Source: a bacterium
Lineage (GTDB): Bacteria > Zhuqueibacterota > Zhuqueibacteria > Residuimicrobiales > Residuimicrobiaceae
Assembly: GCA_029565685.1 (NCBI GenBank)
Contig: JAKQNR010000032.1
Location: 62,001 to 126,000 of the forward strand
Direction of reading: 5' to 3'
Length of the DNA: 64,000 nucleotides
Translations under genes and position numbers: made by a program
The notes under the pieces: generated by a model
Databases searched by the model: none
Seen by the model: the letters and a program-made list of their open reading frames with translations, nothing else
Told to the model about the DNA's origin: nothing
Shown: piece by piece, positions 26,587 through 33,701 of the stretch
How the letters are laid out: the number at the start of each line of letters is the position of its first letter
How positions within the stretch are numbered: the first letter of the stretch is position 1

Positions 26587-28078
26587 ACCCGCCGACATCC
26601 TGGTCGTTGACGACGAACTGGGGATGCGTGAAGGCATCAAACGCTTGTTTGAAGTCCAAGGCCATCATGTGGACACCGCCGCCTGCGGCGCCGACGGAAT
26701 CGCCCTGGGTACGCAGCGGGAATATGATGTCTATTTTCTCGACCTCAAGATGCCGGACATGGACGGGGTCGCGGTGCTCGACAGCATCAAAAAGGTCTAC
26801 CCAGAGGCCATCTGCATCATCGTAACCGCGTACGCTTCCATCGACACCGCGGTGGAGACCACGCGGCTGGGCGCTTATCAGTATGTGGCCAAGCCGTTCG
26901 CTCCGGACGACATCCAGTTTGTCTTTGATCGTGCCCTGGAACGGCGCGCTTATATTCTTGAAGCACGCCGTCTGCGCGAAGAACGCGAACGGCGGCTGTT
27001 GGAGGTGGCGCAGGAAAAGTCGCGCATTCGCACGATCATGAACGCCATCGGCGACGGCCTGCTGGTCATCAACCAGGACGGCGAGCTGGTGCTTTTCAAC
27101 CCACGGTTCTTAACCCTGCTGCGCATCAATCAGACGCTGGTCACCGGCCAGCCGGTGCTGGATCTGTTGCCCGAGGCGCTTCGCGAACAGATCACCGAGA
27201 TCCTGACGAAAAAAGAGAGATTGCAGGGCATCGAACAGGAGATCGTCATTCAGCCGCCGGCCAAACTGGTGGTCATGGCCAACACCGCATCCATTCAGGA
27301 TGAGCAGGGACGGTTTCTCGGTGTGGTCTCCGTTCTGCGGGATATCTCTGAGCTGAAAAATATAGAACTGCTAAAATCCCAGTTTGTCAATATGGCGGCG
27401 CATGAGCTCAAAGCGCCGTTGAGCGCTGTGCAGGGGTATCTCGAGGTGGTGATCGAGAAAACCTTGGGCGATGCGCCGGAGATCTATGACGGCTATTTAC
27501 GGCGATCCAATGAGCGCTGCTTGGCGCTTATCGGCCTGATCAACGATCTGCTCAATATATCGCGCATGCAGGCCGGAACCGTCAAACGGGAGATCGAAAA
27601 CCTGGAGATCGGCGGGATTCTGCGGCCGCTCACTGAATTCTATCAGCATGAGATCGACAAAGCGCAGCTGACCCTGACGCTTACGCTGGATCAGCCTTTG
27701 TGGATCGCGGCGGATCGGGAGGAGATTCAGAGGGTTTTTCAAAATTTGATCTCCAATGCCGTTAAATACAATCGGCCCAACGGCGAAATCCGTATTCACG
27801 GGTATCGCGAAGGCCATTATGCGAAAATCAGCGTTCAGGATTCCGGCATCGGCATGACCCAGGAGGAGCAGGAACGGCTGTTCGAAGAGTTCTTCCGCGC
27901 GAAAAATGCGTTGACCCGTCATATTACCGGAACCGGGCTGGGTCTGACGATCGTTAAATCCATCGTCAACGCTTATGCGGGCAAGATCGAGGTTCAAAGC
28001 ACGTTCCAAGTGGGCACCACCTTTACGGTTTCGCTGCCGCTCGCCAATGCGCGACGCAAGGACGAAAAGGAAAAATGA
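26576..28078 (+). CDS. Receiver-PAS-histidine kinase hybrid
   Basis: The ~500-residue protein has an N-terminal receiver (about 5-125, ILVVDDELGM, FLDLKMPDMDG, AKPF), a coiled linker, a PAS domain (about 150-245), HisKA with His at about 276 (NMAAHELKAPLSAV) and HATPase (about 385-490, NLISNAVKYN, GIGMTQEE, GTGLGLTI). The longer frame from 26441 would run through the previous gene; ATG 26576 is the natural start. Receiver input suggests it is driven by a partner kinase, probably the sensory hydrogenase kinase, and may pass the signal to the NtrC-type regulator at 17431. No transmembrane helix is visible, so it is cytoplasmic. Confidence 0.9.
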   Translation: MHTEPADILVVDDELGMREGIKRLFEVQGHHVDTAACGADGIALGTQREYDVYFLDLKMPDMDGVAVLDSIKKVYPEAICIIVTAYASIDTAVETTRLGAYQYVAKPFAPDDIQFVFDRALERRAYILEARRLREERERRLLEVAQEKSRIRTIMNAIGDGLLVINQDGELVLFNPRFLTLLRINQTLVTGQPVLDLLPEALREQITEILTKKERLQGIEQEIVIQPPAKLVVMANTASIQDEQGRFLGVVSVLRDISELKNIELLKSQFVNMAAHELKAPLSAVQGYLEVVIEKTLGDAPEIYDGYLRRSNERCLALIGLINDLLNISRMQAGTVKREIENLEIGGILRPLTEFYQHEIDKAQLTLTLTLDQPLWIAADREEIQRVFQNLISNAVKYNRPNGEIRIHGYREGHYAKISVQDSGIGMTQEEQERLFEEFFRAKNALTRHITGTGLGLTIVKSIVNAYAGKIEVQSTFQVGTTFTVSLPLANARRKDEKEK

Positions 28079-28080
28079 GG

Positions 28081-28109
28081 TTGACTTTATCAGAAAAAAA
28101 CAATAAAAT
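28081..28109 (+). promoter_or_regulatory. Sigma-70-type promoter inside the hydrogenase locus
   Basis: TTGACT (28081-28086), 17 bases, TAAAAT (28104-28109) lies two bases after the stop of the hybrid kinase. It would start a transcript near 28116 that carries the Mur-like, DRTGG, PHP, HATPase and second hydrogenase genes independently of the sigma-54 promoter. Confidence 0.75.
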
Positions 28110-28167
28110 AACATTCTATATATAGATATCGCCAGGAGAAAGTTCATATCACTCGAGTTTTCCATTT

Positions 28168-29331
28168 GTGACGGCCATAACGACACATCCGCCTTTCAAT
28201 CAAGCAGTTGAAAGGCGTAGGAAGCTGGATTTTCCATTTATCGGTATCACTGGAAGCAATGGCAAGACCACTGTCAAGCGTATGCTGCGGTCTATCCTGA
28301 GCAGGCACGGCCGGGTCTATGATTTTGCCTATGATTCCGATACAGCGGAAAAGATCGCCCAGGAATTATTGACTCTGAGAGGCTCCTGGGACTGGGCGCT
28401 GGTGAAAATCGGCGCCTCCGCTGCCGACGAGGTCAAAAGATCCACGGAATTGATCCGGCCAAAGATCGGAGTCATCACCAACATTGGAGAAGCCCATCTG
28501 GCCGTCCATGGAACGATCGAAAAAATAATGCACAACAAAGCGCAGTTGCTCAAAGGACTGGAACCGGGCGGTTGGGCTGTGTTGAATCGAGATAACGAAT
28601 ATGTCAAAGCGCTGGGCGAGGGAAACTTAACCGCCACGCGCTTTTTTGGTTTGTCTGAACTAGCCGACTATTTTGCCGCCAATATCACCCCGCTAGGGCC
28701 GGAAGGCACCGCCTTTACTGTTCATCGCAAAAACAACGTGAGTCTACGCTTGCATATGCCCATCTACAGCTTGGGAGATGTTTACAACGCCCTCGCCGCC
28801 ATTGCTGTGGCGGACGGTCTGGGAGTGCCGGATGAGATCATCGCCGACAGCCTGGAACACGACTTTCTACTTCCGGAAGGGCGGGGACGTTTGTACCGTA
28901 TGCACGACCTGATGCTCTTCGATGACACCTACGACGCCACTCCCCAATCGCTGATAAAATCCACGGTCTGCCTGATGCAGTGCAAGGAGGTGGCACGGCG
29001 GCTGATTCTGGTGCTGGGCGATATGACCGAACTGGGCGTTCAGACCGACTATTATCAGAAGATGATCGGTCATTATCTGGCCGGAATGCCTATCGACCTG
29101 GTGGTGCTCTGCGGCCGGCATGCCCATTCGACCGCTGAGGCCATGCGCAGCGGCAGACAGCAGGCTGCCGCCATCATGGAATTCCCGCTGGTGTCGCAGG
29201 CGATAGAGTATCTGTTGAACGAGATCCGGCCAGGCGATGCGGTGATGGTGGAAGGCGGCGCGGATCAGGATCTATCCGCAGTGGTCCGAGCACTGCGCCG
29301 CGCTTTTGAAAAAGCTCCGCAAACCGTTTAA
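28168..29331 (+). CDS. MurF-like Mur ligase without N-terminal substrate domain
   Basis: The 387-residue ATP-dependent ligase begins almost directly with the P-loop (ITGSNGKTT, about 28-36). It then follows MurF through the central domain (VITNIGEAHL, NKAQLLKGLEPGGWAVLN, DDTYDATPQSL) and C-terminal domain (LVLGDMTELG). MurF normally has ~450 residues with an N-terminal UDP-MurNAc-binding domain; that is missing. The late SRG-type segment is also changed (VEGGADQDL). The substrate is therefore probably not UDP-MurNAc-tripeptide. The start is GTG; an AGGAG lies 30 bases upstream, too far, so the start is less certain. It is the first gene of the second hydrogenase transcript. Confidence 0.8.
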   Translation: MTAITTHPPFNQAVERRRKLDFPFIGITGSNGKTTVKRMLRSILSRHGRVYDFAYDSDTAEKIAQELLTLRGSWDWALVKIGASAADEVKRSTELIRPKIGVITNIGEAHLAVHGTIEKIMHNKAQLLKGLEPGGWAVLNRDNEYVKALGEGNLTATRFFGLSELADYFAANITPLGPEGTAFTVHRKNNVSLRLHMPIYSLGDVYNALAAIAVADGLGVPDEIIADSLEHDFLLPEGRGRLYRMHDLMLFDDTYDATPQSLIKSTVCLMQCKEVARRLILVLGDMTELGVQTDYYQKMIGHYLAGMPIDLVVLCGRHAHSTAEAMRSGRQQAAAIMEFPLVSQAIEYLLNEIRPGDAVMVEGGADQDLSAVVRALRRAFEKAPQTV

Positions 29332-29352
29332 TCCTTTTGTTGAGACCAGGGA

Positions 29353-29700
29353 ATGCGCTTAAGCGAGATCATCCGTACCTTGCAGCTCGATGCGCTCTGC
29401 GGCGTTGAGCAGGCCGCAGACGTGGAGGTGCAATCGGTCTATGTCTCGGATATGCTCAGTGAAGTAATGGCTCATGCGCCTCGCGGGTGTCTTTGGATCA
29501 CGCATCAGAACAATGAGAACGTGGTCGCCATCGGCTATTTCAAGGAACTGGCCGCTATTGTGCTGCCCCGCCGCGGCCGGATGGAAGAAGAGGTGTTGGA
29601 AAAGGCCAAAGCGAAAAAAATAGCGGTGCTCAGTTCCGTCGATTCGGCGTTCAAACTGGCCGGACGTCTGTACGCCCTCGGACTTTCGGAGCCGCACTGA
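29353..29700 (+). CDS. DRTGG-domain-like small protein
   Basis: The 115-residue protein resembles the DRTGG domain found in serine-kinase- and CBS-linked proteins and in small proteins beside hydrogenase genes in anaerobes. Recognisable elements are DVEVQSVYVSDMLSEVM, GCLWITHQNNENVVAIG and KKIAVLSSVDSAFKLAGRLY. No enzymatic residues are obvious. Its stop overlaps the ATG of the PHP gene (TGATG), so the two are translationally coupled. Confidence 0.75.
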   Translation: MRLSEIIRTLQLDALCGVEQAADVEVQSVYVSDMLSEVMAHAPRGCLWITHQNNENVVAIGYFKELAAIVLPRRGRMEEEVLEKAKAKKIAVLSSVDSAFKLAGRLYALGLSEPH

Positions 29701-30476
29701 TGTCCGAATGGTATCGCGCGGATCTGCACATTCACACGGTTCTTTCCGCTTGCGCAGAGCTGACCATGGGCCCGCGCGACATAGTGGCGGCTGCCGAAGA
29801 AAAACAGCTCGACATCATCGCGATCACCGATCACAACTCAGTGGCCAACACTCCAGCGGTCATCCGTGCGGCCATTGGCCATGACCTCCTGGTCATCCCG
29901 GGCGTCGAGGTGGCCACCGCCGAGGATGTGCACATGGTCTGTCTTTTTCCGGACCAGCCTCAGGCGCAGTCGTTCCAGGAATTCATCTACCGACATCTGC
30001 TGGAAGGGGATTACGACGACTCACTCTATGGTCCGCAGATCATCTGCGATGAAGAGGAAAACATTCTCCATCAGGAGAGAAAGCTGCTGGCTTTTTCTAC
30101 CACAGCGCCGATGGCTCAAGTGTACGAACAGGTGGTTCTGCACCAAGGCATCGCCTACCCGGCCCATGTAGATCGCCGCGCTTACAGTGCGTTGCATATC
30201 CTGGGTCGAATACCGGATGAGATTCCATTCCCCGCGGTCGAGATCTCACACCGGCTTTACGTGGACGAGGCGCGCCGCCGATTTCCCCAGTTGGCGCGTT
30301 ATCAGATTCTAACGGCGTCGGATGCACATGATCTGAAGGATATCGGCAAGGCCATCACTTTTTTTTATCTGGAAGAACCCTCCTTCGCCGAGTTGGCCAT
30401 GGCCTTCCGCGGGGAGAAGAATCGCAAGCTGACGGTGTCGCGGCCGGACGTGGCCATTCAGAACATACCGTATTGA
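29700..30476 (+). CDS. PHP-domain metal-dependent phosphoesterase
   Basis: The 258-residue protein has the PHP metal-site motifs in order: DLHIHTVLSAC (about 8-18), ITDHNSV (about 42-48), PGVEVAT (about 67-73), HVDRRAY (about 156-162) and SDAHDLKDIG (about 201-210). PHP proteins hydrolyse phosphoesters, for example histidinol phosphate, nucleotides or pAp. The target here is not evident. It is embedded between the DRTGG and HATPase genes. Confidence 0.88.
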   Translation: MSEWYRADLHIHTVLSACAELTMGPRDIVAAAEEKQLDIIAITDHNSVANTPAVIRAAIGHDLLVIPGVEVATAEDVHMVCLFPDQPQAQSFQEFIYRHLLEGDYDDSLYGPQIICDEEENILHQERKLLAFSTTAPMAQVYEQVVLHQGIAYPAHVDRRAYSALHILGRIPDEIPFPAVEISHRLYVDEARRRFPQLARYQILTASDAHDLKDIGKAITFFYLEEPSFAELAMAFRGEKNRKLTVSRPDVAIQNIPY

Positions 30477-30502
30477 ACAGAGGAGAGAGGGTTCGAGGCA
30501 TT

Positions 30503-31051
30503 ATGCGAGAACTGGCCCTGCACATTCTTGATATTGTCACCAACTCGATTGAGGCGCAGGCCAGCCGGATCATCATTGCAGTGGATGAATCCGTCCGTGA
30601 CAATCGATTGCGCATACGCATCAAGGACAACGGCCGCGGCATGAGTCAGGAGCTGATCGACCGGGTGCTCGATCCCTTCGTCACCACGCGCACTACCCGA
30701 CCGGTGGGCATGGGGCTGTCGTTGCTCTTGCAGGCTGCCACAGACTGCGAGGGCGGGTTAAAGATATCGTCCGCCTTGGGCAGAGGCACCCTGGTGGATG
30801 TCCACTTTAAGCTGAACAGCCTCAATCGCATGCCCCTGGGCGAGATCGGCGCCACTTTATCGAACTTGTGCATCGCTTCGCCGGACATTCACTTTTATTA
30901 CCGGCATAGTACCGACAGCGGCCGCTTTGTGTTCGATTCCTTCTGGTTGCTGGCGCAGATGGCTGCGCGGAATTGCATGCTCTACACCCTGGCCGGCGAA
31001 TCCGAACAACGGATTCGGGAAGGCGTTTTAGCGATCTCTTCCGTAGCTTGA
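30503..31051 (+). CDS. Stand-alone HATPase-domain protein
   Basis: The ~182-residue protein has a GHKL ATPase domain (about 1-110) with N-box ILDIVTNSIEAQA, G1 box DNGRGM and G2 box PVGMGLSLLLQAA, but no dimerisation/His domain. The remaining ~70 residues have no recognised motif. It could be an anti-sigma-type kinase, or an ATPase accessory. A TTG at 30473 is in frame, but ATG 30503 has a GAGG five bases ahead and a typical N-terminus. Confidence 0.83.
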   Translation: MRELALHILDIVTNSIEAQASRIIIAVDESVRDNRLRIRIKDNGRGMSQELIDRVLDPFVTTRTTRPVGMGLSLLLQAATDCEGGLKISSALGRGTLVDVHFKLNSLNRMPLGEIGATLSNLCIASPDIHFYYRHSTDSGRFVFDSFWLLAQMAARNCMLYTLAGESEQRIREGVLAISSVA

Positions 31052-31151
31052 CCAAAGGGTCGCTTGGCCGGCGGCTGCTTGTAAGATTGATTGTTTAGAT
31101 GAACGTTTGCTTAACTGTTTCAATAATCACATTCAGCAGGAGGAACCATTT

Positions 31152-31514
31152 GTGAAAACATTAGCAGATCTGCGGGAAATCAGGGAGAAAGCCAAACGGG
31201 AGATGGCGCAGCGCGAACAGACGGCGCGTTACCGGATCGTTGTGGCCATGGGAACCTGTGGGATCGCCGCAGGAGCGCGCAGCGTGATGTCGGCGATTCT
31301 GGATGAGCTGAACAAGCGTCATATTACAGATACGGTGGTCACGCAGACCGGCTGTCTGGGATATTGCGATCAAGAACCTCTCGTTCAGGTGATGCAGCCC
31401 GATCAGACAACCATCACCTACGGCAAGGTTACGCCGGAAGTAGCCCGGGCGGTCGTCTCGGAACATATCGTCAACCATAAAATCATCACCAACCATGTGT
31501 TCCTGCAAAAATAA
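31152..31514 (+). CDS. hndB: Thioredoxin-like [2Fe-2S] ferredoxin subunit (HndB-like)
   Basis: The ~120-residue protein matches the N-terminal ferredoxin domain of HydB as a separate polypeptide, like HndB of NADP-reducing hydrogenases. Motifs are MGTCGIAAGA and TGCLGYCDQEP. The GTG start at 31152 is preceded six bases earlier by AGGAGGAA, a near-perfect ribosome site, which rules out the longer frame from 31107. It likely supplies the [2Fe-2S] centre that the NuoF-like subunit of this second complex has lost. Confidence 0.88.
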   Translation: MKTLADLREIREKAKREMAQREQTARYRIVVAMGTCGIAAGARSVMSAILDELNKRHITDTVVTQTGCLGYCDQEPLVQVMQPDQTTITYGKVTPEVARAVVSEHIVNHKIITNHVFLQK

Positions 31515-31561
31515 TTCATCATGCAAACATAAGGTTCCTTTCAATCCATAGGAGGTAACGA

Positions 31562-32038
31562 ATGCCTGATCTGGCCAAAATTCACGATATCGTGAAAGTC
31601 TATGAAAAGACTCCAACGCCGCTGATCTATATCCTCAAGGATGTGCAGAAAGAATTCGGCGCTTTGACCGAACCGGTCCTGTCCGAAGTGGCGCGGATCA
31701 CTCAAATGCCGCTCAGCGAGATCTATGGGGTGGCGACCTTTTACAGCCTATTCACGACTCAGCCGAAAGGCAAACACGTTGTCCGCTGCTGCAACAACGC
31801 ACCCTGCCATGTGCGGAATTCCAAGGAGGTGCTGCAGAAGATTAAAGAATACCTGCAATTGGAAATAGGCGGCACCACCGCAGACGGCCTCTTTACCCTC
31901 GAATTCACCAGCTGTCTGGGCCTGTGCGCTGTGGCGCCGGTGATGATGGTGGACAACGAGGTCTACGGCAATCTGACGCCGGAAAAAGCGGTAGCTATCC
32001 TTAAAGACTATAAATTGAAAGGGTCCTCCAATGCATAG
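31562..32038 (+). CDS. hndA: NuoE-like [2Fe-2S] subunit of the second [FeFe]-hydrogenase
   Basis: The 158-residue paralogue of the first complex's HydC has cluster ligands CNNAPCH and SCLGLCAVAP, and IYGVATFYSLF in the helical part. A TAGGAGG site precedes the ATG by six bases. Its 3' end overlaps the start of the NuoF-like gene by 8 bases. Confidence 0.92.
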   Translation: MPDLAKIHDIVKVYEKTPTPLIYILKDVQKEFGALTEPVLSEVARITQMPLSEIYGVATFYSLFTTQPKGKHVVRCCNNAPCHVRNSKEVLQKIKEYLQLEIGGTTADGLFTLEFTSCLGLCAVAPVMMVDNEVYGNLTPEKAVAILKDYKLKGSSNA

Positions 32039-33665
32039 AATGCACATCATTATCGCCATGGACCCGCATACCATTTCGCAGGGCGCACGTTCGGTCAAAG
32101 ATGCGTTGGTGCGGGAGCTGGCGTTGGCCGGCCTGTCCAATGAGGTCAAAGTGGTCGAGACCGGCAGTCTCGGCATTTATAACAAAGGCGTCGTTCTGGT
32201 GCTGTTCCCGGATGCGGTGTATTATGCAGGCGTCAAGATCGAGGATGTCTCGGAAATTATCTCTGAACATCTGCTCAAAGGCCGCATCGTCGAGCGGCTG
32301 CAATACCTGGATATGCCGGCTGAAGACACCCATGTGGATGAGAAAGCGCCGAGATTCGGCAAACAGGTCCGCGTTGTGCTGAAGAACGCCGGCGTCATCG
32401 ATCCGGAATCCATAGAAGAATACATTGCACAAAACGGTTATGAGGCTTTGGGGCGGGCGGTTACATCGATGAAACCCGCCCAGGTCATGGAAGAGGTCAA
32501 GGCCAGCAGCCTACAAGGCCGCGGCGGCGCCTTTTTCCCCACAGGGCTCAAATGGAGCTTTGCCGCCAAAGAAAAATCGGATGTAAAATACATTATCTGC
32601 AACGCGGATGAGGGCGAACCCGGCACTTTTAAAGATCGTCTGATTCTGGAAGGCGATCCCCATGCGGTGATCGAGGGTATGGCCCTGGCCGGCTATGCGG
32701 TGGGCGCATCCAAGGGATATGTGTACATTCGCGGCGAATATCATATGTCCATCGCCCGTATGCAGCGGGCCATCGAGCAGGCTCGCAGTCAGGGGCTGTT
32801 GGGTAAAAAGATCTTTGGTTCTTCCTTCAATTTTGATCTGGAAATCCGCGAAGGCGCTGGCGCCTATATCTGCGGTGAGGAAACGGCCTTGATCGAGTCC
32901 ATCGAGGGCAAGCGCGGTGAGCCGCGCAACAAACCGCCCTTTCCGCCGTCTGTGGGACTATGGGGCAAGCCCACGATCGTGAACAACGTAGAGACGCTGG
33001 CAAATATCCCGCAGATCATTCTTAACGGCGCAACTTGGTATAAAACATTGGGTACGTCCGCGAGTCCGGGCACCAAAGTCTTCACCTTGGTGGGCAACAT
33101 CAACAACCCGGGTTTGATCGAAGTGCCCATGGGCATTACTCTGCGCGAGATCATCTATGACATCGGGCATGGGATTCCCAACGGCAAGGGCTTTCTCTTT
33201 GCCCAGCTGGGCGGCACTACGGGCGGCATTCTCACGGCGGAGCATCTGGATCTGCCGCTGGCCACCGAAACTTTGCGTACGATCGGTTCCGGCATGGGTT
33301 CCGGCGCTTTGCTGGTGGTGGATGACAGTCAGTGCGTGGTTGATTTAGTCAAAACCTTTGTCGAGTTCTTTAATCATGAGTCCTGCGGCATCTGCACCAT
33401 GTGCCGCGAGGGCAACGGCCGCTTGCTGGAGTTGTTGGAAAAAATAACCGATGGAAAAGGCCGCCCGCAGGATATCGAGCTGATGGAAAACCTGGCCAAC
33501 GCCATGATGCGCGGCGCTTTTTGCGGCCTTGGTCAAGCGGCGCCGGTGCCCATCCTGGGCTGTCTCAAGTATTTTCGTCAAGAGTTCATCCAGCATGTGA
33601 GCGACAAATTCTGCCGCTCCGGCAAATGCGCTATCCAAACCGCTGCAACGACCCAGGCAGCCTAA
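32031..33665 (+). CDS. hndC: Degenerate NuoF-like flavin subunit of the second [FeFe]-hydrogenase
   Basis: The 544-residue NuoF-like subunit differs from the first complex's HydB in three ways. The N-terminal thioredoxin-like domain (about 1-85) is still recognisable but has no Cys: MDPHTISQGA and TGSLGIYN replace the Cys-containing motifs. The glycine-rich FMN/NADH loop reads QGRGGAFFPTG where a Gly is expected before FPTG. The C-terminal two-[4Fe-4S] domain is absent; the protein stops after CRSGKCAIQ. The NADH-site segment CGEETALIESIEG and the N3-type motif SCGICTMCREG...CGLGQ are intact. It may bind NAD(H) but use a different electron route. Confidence 0.9.
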   Translation: MHRMHIIIAMDPHTISQGARSVKDALVRELALAGLSNEVKVVETGSLGIYNKGVVLVLFPDAVYYAGVKIEDVSEIISEHLLKGRIVERLQYLDMPAEDTHVDEKAPRFGKQVRVVLKNAGVIDPESIEEYIAQNGYEALGRAVTSMKPAQVMEEVKASSLQGRGGAFFPTGLKWSFAAKEKSDVKYIICNADEGEPGTFKDRLILEGDPHAVIEGMALAGYAVGASKGYVYIRGEYHMSIARMQRAIEQARSQGLLGKKIFGSSFNFDLEIREGAGAYICGEETALIESIEGKRGEPRNKPPFPPSVGLWGKPTIVNNVETLANIPQIILNGATWYKTLGTSASPGTKVFTLVGNINNPGLIEVPMGITLREIIYDIGHGIPNGKGFLFAQLGGTTGGILTAEHLDLPLATETLRTIGSGMGSGALLVVDDSQCVVDLVKTFVEFFNHESCGICTMCREGNGRLLELLEKITDGKGRPQDIELMENLANAMMRGAFCGLGQAAPVPILGCLKYFRQEFIQHVSDKFCRSGKCAIQTAATTQAA

Positions 33666-33701
33666 TCAACCGTTCGGTAACTGAAAAGGGAGGACCTTGC
33701 T

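Noticed and set aside
31073..31088. A TGGC...GCTT pattern upstream of the second hydrogenase set, resembling a sigma-54 promoter
   Set aside because: The GG-to-GC spacing is one base short of the fixed 10, and the first box is poor.
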